Position numbers and translations under genes: made by a program. 56,593 bases of DNA from Halioglobus japonicus (GTDB lineage Bacteria; Pseudomonadota; Gammaproteobacteria; Pseudomonadales; Halieaceae): assembly GCA_902705825.1 (NCBI GenBank), contig CACSIL010000052.1:65678-122270 (forward strand). The letters run 5' to 3'. How positions within the stretch are numbered: position 1 is the stretch's first letter; each line of letters starts with the position of its first letter. Shown in pieces: positions 1 to 8,611 of the stretch. A model generated the notes under the pieces. That model was not told the origin of the DNA. It ran no database searches and saw only the letters and a list, made by a program, of their open reading frames with translations.

Positions 1-195
1 CCCACAAAGACTAGAACCCGAGCAAGTCCACACAAACGATAGCGATACCTGCACACTGCGAGGCGAGCTGCCCCGGACTCGTTCAGTGGCGAATGGCCGT
101 TTCAGTTGAGCAAGCTGGACGAGGCCGGGGCAGTTCGCCGCCGAGACACTACGATCCAATCCGCGAGGCTAATGACCCCACCAACAAAAGAGCGT
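1..195. other. Edge stretch without a recognisable gene
   Basis: This stretch lies downstream of the epimerase-like gene on the minus strand. Short reading frames on the plus strand run into the antisense of that gene and look like composition shadows. No hairpin with a T-tract, tRNA fold or repeat was seen. Confidence 0.5.
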
Positions 196-1119
196 TTACT
201 TCAACAACTCCGGCGCAAGATTCTGCAACTGCCGCCGCACCCCGTCTCGCCAATCAACTTTCGTTTCACCAATCAGCGAGTGCATTTTTTCAGTATCAAT
301 ACACAAACTGCCAAATGCCTTGGGGTTATCCTGGAACGTCGGTTCAAAGCCGGTCAGCTCACTGATATAGGCACACCACTCCTCTATGCTGACTTTCTGC
401 GACCCGCCAAAGTTTGTTGTTGTCACTTCGGTAGTCGCTGCGCCCAGCAGGTAGGGGATTTTCTCGATATAGTCATCGACGTGCAGGGGGTTGTAGTAGT
501 TCGGTTTGTCCGGGTGCAGGTCTATTGGCATTCCCTGTTGCATCATCAGCATGTGAAAATACATCCAGCCACCGTTATCGCCGTAGGGCACACTCAGCCG
601 TGCAATCGTGGTGGGGATTTTCTGCTGATGCGCAACAAACCTGCACACGGTTTCGGCGGCGATCTTGGAAATACTGTAGGTGGGAAACATCACGCGGTGG
701 TTATCTCCCAGCGGTGCGTTTTCCGCACGCGGCTCCTGCCCTACGTACTCGTAAACCGCCGTAGACGAAAAGTGCAGGAAGGCTTTCGCTTTGCTGCAAC
801 GGGTCATCAGGTTTCCCACGCCCTCGGCATTGGCAGCGAGGTCATACTCAAAATCGCCGCTTTTCACCACGGCGAAGTTCAACACATAATCGAAGTCCTC
901 GGGCACTGCGGCAAGACTGGCGGCATCGGCGAGATCGGCCTGCAGCACGGTCGCACCCAGCCCCTCTATCAGCTCGCGATCTTCCGCTTTGCGAAAGCGT
1001 GCCAGTGCATAGACATCAGCAATTTTTGCGAAGTGTTCCACGACAGGAAGCGCCACCTGTCCTGTCGGACCGGTGATAAGGATTTTTGTATTGGCTAGAT
1101 CGACGGGGGTCACAGGCAT
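196..1119 (-). CDS. NAD-dependent epimerase/dehydratase family protein
   Basis: Extended short-chain dehydrogenase of 307 residues. The Rossmann glycine motif TGPTGQVA lies at residues 16-23. The active site is visible as Ser118/119 plus Tyr148 and Lys152 in YSISK. It should oxidise or reduce a sugar-, steroid- or terpenoid-type alcohol with NAD(P); 3-beta-hydroxysteroid dehydrogenases belong to the same superfamily, but the substrate cannot be read from sequence. The ATG is preceded by AGGAGT at good spacing. It is the last gene of the minus-strand run starting at the TetR gene, about 30 bp after the Old Yellow Enzyme gene, so it probably serves the same catabolic pathway. Confidence 0.85.
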   Translation of the reverse strand: MPVTPVDLANTKILITGPTGQVALPVVEHFAKIADVYALARFRKAEDRELIEGLGATVLQADLADAASLAAVPEDFDYVLNFAVVKSGDFEYDLAANAEGVGNLMTRCSKAKAFLHFSSTAVYEYVGQEPRAENAPLGDNHRVMFPTYSISKIAAETVCRFVAHQQKIPTTIARLSVPYGDNGGWMYFHMLMMQQGMPIDLHPDKPNYYNPLHVDDYIEKIPYLLGAATTEVTTTNFGGSQKVSIEEWCAYISELTGFEPTFQDNPKAFGSLCIDTEKMHSLIGETKVDWRDGVRRQLQNLAPELLK

Positions 1120-1149
1120 AGGGTACTCCTTGGTAGCGGGAAATTAGGG

Positions 1150-2217
1150 TCAACTGGTGGCGCGTGGATAGGTGCTATAGCCTTCGGCACCCGGTGTATA
1201 GAGCGTTGCCAGATCAAAATTCGCCAGCGGCAGGCCCTGCTGCCAGCGCTCAACGAGATCCGGGTTGGCGATAAAATGTCGTCCGAAGGACACTGCCGTG
1301 AGCTCTCCAGCGGCAACGGCATTTTGGGCTTCTTCAAAGTCGAAACTCTCGTTACCCATCAGGCGATCACCCATATAGTGTCGCCCCAGCTCAAGATTCT
1401 GCACACGCCCTTTGGGAAAACGGATGACATGAAGATAAGCCAGGCCCATGGGCTCGACATCTTGCAACAGGCAATCAAAGGTCTGTTGTGGATCCTCGTC
1501 ATGGAGATCGTTGAACGGATTATCAGGACATATGCGCATGCCCACTCGCCCTGCACCATCAACGCCACACATAGCCGCCAACACTTCAAGTACGAAACGC
1601 ACCCGGTTCTCAGCGCTGCCACCATAGCGGTCAGTGCGCTGATTGGTACCGGTACACAGAAACTGGGCGGGGAGATAGCCGCTGGTGCAATGCAGTTCAA
1701 CGCCATCAAAGCCTGCGGCAAAGGCATTCTCAGTGGCCTTGCGATAGTCGTCTATCACTGTAGCGATTTCCTCGAGCGCCAGGGCACGCGGTTCATCGAA
1801 CGGCTGCATGCCCTGCTGATCGGTGTACATATCACCCTTCGCGCGGATCGCGCAAGGCGCTACTGTCTCGCTGCCAGCCGGTTTGTTCAGCACATTACCC
1901 ACGCGGCCCACATGCATTATCTGCGCGACCATGGACCCGCCCTCCTCATGGACTGCATCGGTGACGGCGCGCCACGCTTTAACCTGTTCTCTATTGTAGA
2001 TTCCCGGCGTACGACAATAACCCAACCCGTCTGCACTGGGCGCTATACCCTCAGAGATTATCAAGCCGGAACTGGCGCGCTGGCGGTAATAGTCCACCAT
2101 GACATCCGTGGGCATACCCTCTGCTGCGGCGCGACTGCGTGTCATCGGAGCCATCACGATCCGGTTGCGCAACTGCAGCGCGCCCAGCGTGGTCGGTGTA
2201 AACAGGTCAATCGTCAT
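1150..2217 (-). CDS. Old Yellow Enzyme family alkene reductase
   Basis: FMN-dependent NAD(P)H:ene-reductase of 355 residues, the usual family length. The N-terminal barrel strand reads LRNRIVMAPMTRSRA, and the active-site region VELHCTSGYLPAQFL is followed by the phosphate-binding RYGGS. His176 and Tyr181 match the catalytic His/Tyr of the family. The second anion-binding residue, normally Asn or His three positions after the first His, is Ser179 here. Such enzymes reduce activated C=C bonds of enones; in this setting a steroid enone or unsaturated acyl intermediate is plausible but inferred. It lies 18 bp after the NTF2-like gene in the same minus-strand unit. Confidence 0.88.
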   Translation of the reverse strand: MTIDLFTPTTLGALQLRNRIVMAPMTRSRAAAEGMPTDVMVDYYRQRASSGLIISEGIAPSADGLGYCRTPGIYNREQVKAWRAVTDAVHEEGGSMVAQIMHVGRVGNVLNKPAGSETVAPCAIRAKGDMYTDQQGMQPFDEPRALALEEIATVIDDYRKATENAFAAGFDGVELHCTSGYLPAQFLCTGTNQRTDRYGGSAENRVRFVLEVLAAMCGVDGAGRVGMRICPDNPFNDLHDEDPQQTFDCLLQDVEPMGLAYLHVIRFPKGRVQNLELGRHYMGDRLMGNESFDFEEAQNAVAAGELTAVSFGRHFIANPDLVERWQQGLPLANFDLATLYTPGAEGYSTYPRATS

Positions 2218-2235
2218 CGCAGCTGCTCCGCCCGC

Positions 2236-2877
2236 TTAGCGAACACGTATTTTCGGGTCTGGCGCGCCTTTGCGCATCCCCAGCAGAAACTGTTCCAACG
2301 GCGCAGGTGGCGCCACTTCCGGCTCGGCGCTGTCGGGCGGGTTCGCCCAGAACTCCGTCCAGCTGGGCCACAGTTCGTGATAGGCTCCCTCGTAGGACTC
2401 ACGATCCGGCCAACGCATTTTGTTGTCGCCCACCGGTGGCTTGTTGATATCCGTGGCATACCAGTAGCACGGCAAGCGGCGGCGGAAATACCAGCGGCCA
2501 TCGCGACGCTCATAGTTATCCCAGTACAGCATCTGCATAATGACCCACTCGCTGCTGCCATCGGCACAGGGCGTCTCGTGCTCATTCTTGGAGTACACCA
2601 CACCGTGTGCCCGATCCGGGTCTTCAAATTCGATGATATGGTTGCCGATATGATGAGAGGTGCCAGTAAACTGCAAGCGCAGGGTATCGTCCAGCCAGTG
2701 CTTCAGGTGCGCCCGGCCCACATGTTCGCGGCTGACCCGGATATCGTCGACAAAAAGATTTACATGCGCATCCATGTCCCGCATATCCAGCGACAGGGAA
2801 TATTTGGCCGCTAACTGGCGTATTTCATCCAGCGATTCCAGGCGGTCGATACGCGCCAGCAGTGTTTGATCATTCAT
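2236..2877 (-). CDS. NTF2/SnoaL-like domain protein
   Basis: Protein of 213 residues. The first ~150 residues look like the cone-shaped NTF2 fold (SnoaL-like): N-terminal helices (LARIDRLESLDEIRQLAAKY), a DMRDMDAHVNLF segment, then beta strands rich in Trp, Tyr and Arg (WYFRRRLPCYWYA). Members include dehydratases, ketosteroid isomerases and small subunits of ring-hydroxylating oxygenases; none can be assigned here. The C-terminal ~60 residues (Pro-rich, ending GMRKGAPDPKIRVR) extend past the usual domain. It sits 11 bp after the upstream Ltp-like gene, in the middle of a tight catabolic operon, so a role on the same acyl-CoA or steroid substrate is likely. Confidence 0.75.
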   Translation of the reverse strand: MNDQTLLARIDRLESLDEIRQLAAKYSLSLDMRDMDAHVNLFVDDIRVSREHVGRAHLKHWLDDTLRLQFTGTSHHIGNHIIEFEDPDRAHGVVYSKNEHETPCADGSSEWVIMQMLYWDNYERRDGRWYFRRRLPCYWYATDINKPPVGDNKMRWPDRESYEGAYHELWPSWTEFWANPPDSAEPEVAPPAPLEQFLLGMRKGAPDPKIRVR

Positions 2878-2888
2878 AGCCTATCTCT

Positions 2889-4064
2889 CTAGAGCCCCTG
2901 ACCAAGGATCATCGCCCCTGTGGGCACACCCACACCACTGCTCACCAGCACATGCTCCACCGCCTTTGGTGGCTGCCCGGTAGAGTCCCCACGAATGAGG
3001 CGCACACCCTCTGCAATATTATTCATACCGTGTATGTAGCCCTCGGAAATCAGGCCGCCGTGCGTATTGTTGGGGAGGCGACCATCGATATCCAGCGCGC
3101 CTTCGCGCACCAGATCCTTGCCCTCGCCAACGCCACAGAAGCCAAAACTCTCCAACTGCATGATGATCTCCGAGGTAAACGCATCGTAGAGACAGGCGGC
3201 GTCAATATCATCGGGGCCCAGTCCTGCCATTGCGTAGACGCGACGAGCGGCCATTTCCATTTCTGGCAGAGACAACAGATCATCCCGGTAGAAACTGGTC
3301 ATCTGTTCCTGGCCGCGTGTCGATGCCTGCGTGACACCGCGAATCACGGCCGGTTTCTGTTTCAGATCCCGCGCGCGCTCCGCACTCGTCACCAGTATCG
3401 CGCAGCCACCGTCCGTCTCCTGACAAAAATCGTACAGGCACAGCGGCTCAGCGATCTGTTTCGATTGCAGGTAGTCGTCCATCGTCAGCGGTTTGCCGTA
3501 GCCGTATGCGCGGGGATTGCGCAGCGCGTGATTGCGCTGGGAGATTGCGACCAGCCCCAGATCCTCACGCGTCACGCCGTACTTATGCATGTACTTATTG
3601 GCGATCATTGCAATCCAGGAACCCGGTATCAGCATGCCGTAGGGCGTATACCAGGACCAGTGAATCAGATCGCTGCTGGAAATCTGGCCGGACACCCCCT
3701 GCCCCATGCGCTTGCCAGAACGACCATTCAAACCGCGATAGCAGACAACGGTGCTGGCCTGGCCAGTGGCCACCGCCATTGCGGCCTGGGCAATCGTACC
3801 CACCGCAGCACCACCGCCGTAGTTGATACGGCTAAAAAAGGACAGATCGGCCGCACCCACTGCACGCGCCACTTCTATCTCGTCAGTGGTATCGAGTGTA
3901 TAAGTCACCAGGCCATCGATCTCGGAGGGACTGATACCGGCGTCATCGCAGGCGGCCTTGATACATTGTGCCGACAGCGACAGCTCAGACACGCCCGAGG
4001 CCTTGGAAAATTCAGTCAATCCGATACCGGCAATAGCCGCTTCATTTTTCAGGGAAATCGGCAT
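2889..4064 (-). CDS. Ltp2-like thiolase-fold protein (SCP2-thiolase / lipid-transfer family), copy 1
   Basis: Thiolase-fold protein of 391 residues, close in length to actinobacterial Ltp2 (about 386). The position of the thiolase nucleophilic Cys reads NYGGGAAVGT (residues 81-90), so it cannot act as a normal thiolase. Candidate catalytic residues of the retro-aldolase subfamily are present: Tyr293 in YDAF, His335 in NTHGG and Tyr343 in GYIHG. Ltp2 enzymes cleave a tertiary beta-hydroxyacyl-CoA of a steroid side chain and need a DUF35 partner. Here the start codon overlaps by one base the stop of the DUF35 gene upstream (TGATG), which supports such a pair. The protein is a paralogue of the one at 9047-10222. 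Confidence 0.85.
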   Translation of the reverse strand: MPISLKNEAAIAGIGLTEFSKASGVSELSLSAQCIKAACDDAGISPSEIDGLVTYTLDTTDEIEVARAVGAADLSFFSRINYGGGAAVGTIAQAAMAVATGQASTVVCYRGLNGRSGKRMGQGVSGQISSSDLIHWSWYTPYGMLIPGSWIAMIANKYMHKYGVTREDLGLVAISQRNHALRNPRAYGYGKPLTMDDYLQSKQIAEPLCLYDFCQETDGGCAILVTSAERARDLKQKPAVIRGVTQASTRGQEQMTSFYRDDLLSLPEMEMAARRVYAMAGLGPDDIDAACLYDAFTSEIIMQLESFGFCGVGEGKDLVREGALDIDGRLPNNTHGGLISEGYIHGMNNIAEGVRLIRGDSTGQPPKAVEHVLVSSGVGVPTGAMILGQGL

Positions 4065-4468
4065 CAGATCTCACTCCGCAATTTAAACACCGGCAATTTG
4101 AAGCCGTCGGGGTCTTCCTGGATAAGCATTTCTACCGGCAGGCCAAAATCCACATCCTGCGGTTCACAGCCGACCAGTTGCGAGGTCACACGCGTGCCCT
4201 CCTCCAGATCAACAAGAATAATGATCAGAGGATATTCGTAACCGGGAAACTGTGGATGTCGCAGCACAGTGTAACTGCAGATTACGCCCCGGCCCGAGGA
4301 CTCCACCGCATCCCATTCCAGCGAATGGCAATCACCACACATGGGCCGTGGAGGGTGTCTCAGGGTCTGGCAACCCAGGCAACGCTGAATGCCCAACTTG
4401 CCCTCATCGGCCATTTGCCACCACCAGGCATTGTCCAGCTCCATCGGGGGTTTGATACGCGCATCCAT
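4064..4468 (-). CDS. DUF35 zinc-ribbon/OB-fold protein, probable partner of Ltp-like protein
   Basis: Small protein of 134 residues. An N-terminal helix (DNAWWWQMADEGKL) precedes a rubredoxin-like zinc ribbon with Cys30, Cys33, Cys44 and Cys47, and then an OB-fold. Free-standing DUF35 proteins act as obligate partners of thiolase-fold enzymes, including Ltp2-type aldolases and archaeal HMG-CoA synthases. The gene is placed directly before the Ltp-like gene with a one-base overlap, and 3 bp after the acyl-CoA dehydrogenase stop. The zinc-ribbon segment is nearly the same as the C-terminal half of the MaoC-DUF35 fusion at 7629-8585 (both contain CQTLRHPPRPMCG), so the two are duplicates. Confidence 0.88.
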   Translation of the reverse strand: MDARIKPPMELDNAWWWQMADEGKLGIQRCLGCQTLRHPPRPMCGDCHSLEWDAVESSGRGVICSYTVLRHPQFPGYEYPLIIILVDLEEGTRVTSQLVGCEPQDVDFGLPVEMLIQEDPDGFKLPVFKLRSEI

Positions 4469-4471
4469 GAC

Positions 4472-5623
4472 TCAGACTTCCAGAGCGCGTTGACCGAGGG
4501 TGTCATCTTCGGCCAGTAAACGGCCCAGCGCCGACAACTGCTGGCTGGCATTACCCAGCGAAAAGCTGATCATTTTGGCCATCAGGAAAAAGCGGTGGAT
4601 CGGGTACTCGACATCTGCGCCGATGCCGCCGTGCATATGTTGTGTCGATGAAACTATGCGATGCGCTGCATCGCAGGCCCACCACTTGGCCGCACGTACT
4701 TCCGCGCGGGCGTCCAGCCCTTCGCTCAAACGCCACAGCGCCAGCCAGTACGTGGAGCGAATACCCTCTACGTCGATATAGCAATCGGCCATACGCATTG
4801 CCAGCGCCTGAAAGGTCCCAAGCGGCACACCAAACTGTTTGCGCTCACTGAGAAACGCCGCCGTGCGCTTCATCGCCTCTTCGGTGACACCAACCTGTAA
4901 TGCACAGTGCGCGATATTGGCGCGCTGCTCAAGCCACTCCAGTATCTGTGCGCCCTGCCCCGCGCTTCCCAGCACGGCGTCGTCGGAAACAGTTACTCCA
5001 TCGAGTGTCAGATGTGCGGCGCGCTCTCCAGAGAGACCAATTTGTACAGGCGTTACGGTTACACCCGAAGCCGCTGTATCGACAATAAACATGGTCTGCT
5101 GCCCCTCGCTATCCTGCGCCGGAACCAGAATGAAATCGGCTACTGCACCATCGGGAACAACAGCCTTGTGACCATCGAGACGCCACGCATCGCCATCGCG
5201 CTGCGCCGTCACCGCAGTGGCCACCGCCACGTTCATACCCAGTTCTGCGATGGCAGCACTGAACTTTGACTTGCCCTCTGCCAGTGCTGGCAGGAAGCGC
5301 TGCTGCTGTGCCTCAGATCCGAACCCGGCGATCGGCAAGCCGCCCAACACCAGGGATGCATACAGTGGAACAGGTGCAACCCGTCGACCCTGCTCCTCCA
5401 GCACAAGACACAGTTCTATCAAGCCAAAGCCAGTACCGCCAGCGGACTCCGGAACGGCGACGCCCAGCAGACCCTGCTCGGCCAGCGTTTGCCACAGCGT
5501 CTCATCGTAAGTCTCATCGGTACGGGAAAACGCCAGCAGGAACTCATCACTGGAGCGGTCTGTGAAAATCTGATACGCCAGTTCGCGGATAGAATTCTGG
5601 TCGTCGCTAAAATTAAAATCCAT
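4472..5623 (-). CDS. Acyl-CoA dehydrogenase, FadE28/ChsE1-like
   Basis: Flavoprotein of 383 residues with the three-part acyl-CoA dehydrogenase fold: an N-terminal helical domain, a middle beta domain and a C-terminal helical domain with RKQFGVPLGTFQALAMRMAD and QHMHGGIG. The last segment matches the FAD- and ADP-contacting loop. The catalytic glutamate found in typical homotetrameric members is not obvious. In actinobacterial steroid catabolism FadE28 and FadE29 form an alpha2beta2 enzyme that desaturates the three-carbon side-chain CoA ester, and this gene with the divergent one at 6411 would supply both halves. It is the second gene of the minus-strand operon, just after the TetR gene. Confidence 0.85.
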   Translation of the reverse strand: MDFNFSDDQNSIRELAYQIFTDRSSDEFLLAFSRTDETYDETLWQTLAEQGLLGVAVPESAGGTGFGLIELCLVLEEQGRRVAPVPLYASLVLGGLPIAGFGSEAQQQRFLPALAEGKSKFSAAIAELGMNVAVATAVTAQRDGDAWRLDGHKAVVPDGAVADFILVPAQDSEGQQTMFIVDTAASGVTVTPVQIGLSGERAAHLTLDGVTVSDDAVLGSAGQGAQILEWLEQRANIAHCALQVGVTEEAMKRTAAFLSERKQFGVPLGTFQALAMRMADCYIDVEGIRSTYWLALWRLSEGLDARAEVRAAKWWACDAAHRIVSSTQHMHGGIGADVEYPIHRFFLMAKMISFSLGNASQQLSALGRLLAEDDTLGQRALEV

Positions 5624-5634
5624 GACGCTTTACC

Positions 5635-6339
5635 TCATTTGGACTTGACCATGGCGGTCAGGTTGCGGGTGTATTTAAGTTGTTTCTCTTGTGGGTGTGC
5701 CAGGAACAGCGCTCGATAAAACATCGTCGTCAGCAGTTCAACAAACTGCTCCACACTGAGCTGGGCGGCACGTAAGGTTTTACTCTCGTTGATAAAATAT
5801 TCACGCATCAACCCCTCACCTATACCTGCCAGTGAGTACACCACCATCAGCGCCTGATGCTTCTTGAAGCGCACATCGGGAAAGAGCTTGGGCATCAGTT
5901 CCACCAGCCACATCAATTGGTTGCGATAGTTCTCGCGCAACATGCCAGAGAAAGCCTCGTCTTCATCCGCCAGTTGCAACAAGCAGCGCATAACGCCCGG
6001 TCGCCTGGCATAACTGCGCACAATCACCAGGTTGTGTGCATAAATGCGTGCATACCAGTCGCCGCGCGATACGTCTTTTTCGATTTGCATTGGGTCATTG
6101 CTGGCCAGCGCAAAATCTGTGAGCACCTCCAGCGTCAGCGACTTCAAATCCTTGAAATAGTGGTAGAACAACCCCTGGGCAACACCGGCCTCCTGGGTAA
6201 CGTCGGCAATACGCATCTTGTGGTAACCATCGCGCTCCAAAACGACCAGCGCAGCCTGCTTGAGACCCTCCCGGGCGCGCTCACCGCGCGCACTGCGCAC
6301 GCGTGTCGATTTATCCGCTTTGGTAGATGACGATGACAT
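5635..6339 (-). CDS. TetR family transcriptional regulator
   Basis: Regulator of 234 residues with a typical N-terminal TetR helix-turn-helix at about residues 24-68 (MRIADVTQEAGVAQGLFYHYFKD). The rest is an all-helical ligand-binding domain. A basic, Ser-rich N-terminal tail of about 20 residues precedes the HTH. It heads the minus-strand operon (11 bp before the acyl-CoA dehydrogenase) and is divergent from the FadE29-like gene, with a 22-bp near-perfect palindrome between the two starts. This layout suggests it represses both operons and is released by an acyl-CoA or steroid intermediate, as KstR-type regulators do in actinobacteria. The ligand is inference. Confidence 0.9.
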   Translation of the reverse strand: MSSSSTKADKSTRVRSARGERAREGLKQAALVVLERDGYHKMRIADVTQEAGVAQGLFYHYFKDLKSLTLEVLTDFALASNDPMQIEKDVSRGDWYARIYAHNLVIVRSYARRPGVMRCLLQLADEDEAFSGMLRENYRNQLMWLVELMPKLFPDVRFKKHQALMVVYSLAGIGEGLMREYFINESKTLRAAQLSVEQFVELLTTMFYRALFLAHPQEKQLKYTRNLTAMVKSK

Positions 6340-6354
6340 AGCTGGACAAAATAG

Positions 6355-6376
6355 TTGAATTTGAATTCAAAATCAA
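6355..6376. promoter_or_regulatory. Candidate TetR operator palindrome
   Basis: A 22-bp inverted repeat with a single mismatched pair; its centre TTTGAATTCAAA is a perfect palindrome, flanked by TTGA and TCAA. It lies in the 71-bp gap between the divergent TetR and acyl-CoA dehydrogenase starts, so one bound dimer could block both promoters. Operator function is inferred from position and symmetry. Confidence 0.6.
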
Positions 6377-6410
6377 TATTATGTGTGTCATTAATTGGAG
6401 GGATCAGGCC

Positions 6411-7583
6411 ATGTTCGTCAATCAAACCGAAAGCCAGAAAGCACTGCGCAAAGAGTTTCGCGACTACTTTTCCAACCTGGTTAAGCCCGAGCACCGCGAA
6501 GAGTTACGCAGTGCCGAAAGCGGCGACCTGTACAAATCGCTGATCCGCCAACAGGGGGCGGACGGCATGCTGGCAGTAGGCTGGCCCGAACAGTACGGCG
6601 GGCGCGGCCTGACTGAGAGCGAACAGTTGATCCGTTACGAGGAGGCACTGCTGGCGGGCGCCCCTACCCCCTTTGTCACACTCAACACGGTCGGCCCTGC
6701 CATTATGAGCAAGGGTACCGAAGAGCAGAAAGCGCGGTTTCTGCCCGCTATCGCAGCAGGCGAATTGCATTTCGCCATCGGCTATACCGAACCTGGCGCA
6801 GGCACTGACCTCGCGGCAGTAGCGACCACAGCGGTGCGCGACGGCGACCACTATGTCGTCAACGGCAACAAGGTTTTCACCAGTGGCGCCGAGGGCGCAG
6901 ACTATATCTGGCTGGCTGCTCGCACCGACCCGGATGTCCCGAAACACAAAGGCATCTCTATTCTGGTAGCGGATACCAAAGACCCGGGGTTCTCATTTGG
7001 TCCCATTCACACCATGGGCGGCGTGCGTACCAATGTCACGTATTACTCCGATGTTAAAGTGCCGGTCGATATGATTATCGGCGCAGAAAACGGTGGCTGG
7101 CGCCTGATTACCGAGCAGCTGAACCACGAACGAGTCGGCCTCGCAGCCTGGGGTATACAGGGCTGGAAGATTTTCAATGCCGCATTGGACTGGGCACGCA
7201 ATACGAAAAATGCGCAGGGCCAACGCGTCATCGATGATCTCGGAGCTCAGCGTAATCTGGCAGAGGTATACGCCCACCTGGAAGCGATGCGCGTGATGAA
7301 CGCACGTATGTCATGGCAGCTGGATCAGCAGGAAATGAATCCGGTATTTCCTTCGGCGATCAAAGTCTACTCCACCGAAAAAATGCTGGAGATCTGTCGC
7401 CTCCTGATGGAAGTCGTCGGGCCCCACGCGCTCATTACTGCAGACAGTGAAGGCACCGTGCTGCAAGGTAACCTGGAGCACGAATACCGTCGCGCTACCA
7501 TTAACACCTTTGGCGGCGGCGTGGTGGAAGTCCTGCGCGGCCTTGTGGCCACCCATGGACTGGGCATGCCGACACACCGCTAA
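6411..7583 (+). CDS. Acyl-CoA dehydrogenase, FadE29/ChsE2-like
   Basis: Flavin-dependent acyl-CoA dehydrogenase of 390 residues. The middle-domain signature AIGYTEPGAGTDLA contacts FAD and substrate; Glu240 in LNHERVG lies where the catalytic base sits in the FadE29-type subunit; the C-terminal part contains RRATINTFGGG. The start was chosen at the second ATG, which has GGAGGG 8 bp upstream; an earlier in-frame ATG at 6381 has none. It is first in the plus-strand run FadE29-ChsH2-ChsH1-Ltp2-like and divergent from the FadE28-like gene. Together these two would introduce a double bond in a branched, steroid-type side-chain CoA ester (family knowledge plus context). Confidence 0.87.
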   Translation: MFVNQTESQKALRKEFRDYFSNLVKPEHREELRSAESGDLYKSLIRQQGADGMLAVGWPEQYGGRGLTESEQLIRYEEALLAGAPTPFVTLNTVGPAIMSKGTEEQKARFLPAIAAGELHFAIGYTEPGAGTDLAAVATTAVRDGDHYVVNGNKVFTSGAEGADYIWLAARTDPDVPKHKGISILVADTKDPGFSFGPIHTMGGVRTNVTYYSDVKVPVDMIIGAENGGWRLITEQLNHERVGLAAWGIQGWKIFNAALDWARNTKNAQGQRVIDDLGAQRNLAEVYAHLEAMRVMNARMSWQLDQQEMNPVFPSAIKVYSTEKMLEICRLLMEVVGPHALITADSEGTVLQGNLEHEYRRATINTFGGGVVEVLRGLVATHGLGMPTHR

Positions 7584-7628
7584 TCAACGCATAAGATCAG
7601 ACACCGTTAGCACGAGGAGCTACCCCCA

Positions 7629-8585
7629 ATGACAACCGAAGAGCTCAAGGCCTTTGAAGACGAGATCTACGCGTATGTGGGCCGCGAAGTATGCCCGCCC
7701 ACTCCGGCCAAGGACGACGTCAATGTCGCAATGATCCGACAGTGGGCCGAGATTATCGGCGACACCAACCCCGCTTATACCGACGCGGACTGGGCAGCAA
7801 ACAGCGCGCGCGGCCATACCATTGCACCGCCGGCGATGATGTATGTATGGGGTCAGGAGGGCTTTGCAGTCACTACCGGTCGCGCACCGGATGCCCAGTC
7901 TGATCTCGTCAGCTTATTCAATGAGCACGGTTACACAGGCGTTTTGGGTACCAATGTAAAGCAGGAGTATTTCAAGGAGGTTAGCCCCGGAGATAACGTC
8001 GTCATGGAAATGACCATAGACAATATTTCCGAGCGCAAAACCACCGGTCGCGGCCCCGGTTACTTTTTTGAGACCCTCGCCACATTTAGCAACCAGCACG
8101 GCGAGAAGATCGGCACGCAACGCTTCAAGGTATTAAAATTTATCCCGCAGGAACAACCCGCAGCCGTTGCCAGTGAAGAGACTCTGCAGGTGCCAACACG
8201 AATTCCTTCACCGCGCGGCCACGACAACAAATGGTGGTGGGAAGCGTGCGATGCCGGCAAAGTCCTCATTCAGCGCTGCAAAAGTTGCCAGACACTGCGC
8301 CACCCTCCAAGGCCGATGTGTGGCAAGTGTCAGTCGATGGAGTGGGATTCCATAGAATCGACACTGGAAGGCGAAATCCTCAGTCACACACAACTACACC
8401 ATCCGAAGATTCCGGGTTATCAGTATCCTCTGGTATGCGCTGTTATCAAGCTCTCCGAAGGCACCAATTTCGTGGCCAATATTGTCGGCTGCGAGCCCTC
8501 GGACATTCACATTGGTATGAAAGTGAAAGGGGCTGTGGAGCAGGTGGATGAAAAGACCATGCTGCCACAATTCTATCCGGCGTGA
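7629..8585 (+). CDS. MaoC-like/DUF35 fusion protein, ChsH2-like
   Basis: Two-domain protein of 318 residues, the length of actinobacterial ChsH2 (about 317). Residues 1-175 form a hot-dog domain like the N-terminal domain of FAS1-type dehydratases (TIAPPAMMYVWGQ). Residues 195-318 are a DUF35 zinc ribbon with Cys217, Cys220, Cys231, Cys234 and an OB-fold. In the known system ChsH1-ChsH2 hydrates the steroid enoyl-CoA, and the DUF35 half docks the Ltp2 aldolase that next cleaves it. The hot-dog half lacks the full D-x4-H motif, as expected for the non-catalytic subunit. GAGGAG precedes the ATG. The gene overlaps the next one's possible GTG start. Confidence 0.87.
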   Translation: MTTEELKAFEDEIYAYVGREVCPPTPAKDDVNVAMIRQWAEIIGDTNPAYTDADWAANSARGHTIAPPAMMYVWGQEGFAVTTGRAPDAQSDLVSLFNEHGYTGVLGTNVKQEYFKEVSPGDNVVMEMTIDNISERKTTGRGPGYFFETLATFSNQHGEKIGTQRFKVLKFIPQEQPAAVASEETLQVPTRIPSPRGHDNKWWWEACDAGKVLIQRCKSCQTLRHPPRPMCGKCQSMEWDSIESTLEGEILSHTQLHHPKIPGYQYPLVCAVIKLSEGTNFVANIVGCEPSDIHIGMKVKGAVEQVDEKTMLPQFYPA

Positions 8586-8611
8586 CCCTCAACATGAGCA
8601 GGAATGAGACA

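Noticed and set aside
106..1098. Plus-strand reading frame of 330 codons
   Set aside because: Antisense to the epimerase-like gene, with His/Gln-rich composition typical of reverse frames.
1276..2814. Plus-strand reading frame of 512 codons
   Set aside because: It lies antisense to the Old Yellow Enzyme and NTF2-like genes, has no family motif and follows from codon bias in GC-rich DNA.
2952..4241. Plus-strand reading frame of 429 codons
   Set aside because: Antisense to the Ltp-like gene; no recognisable domain and no ribosome site.
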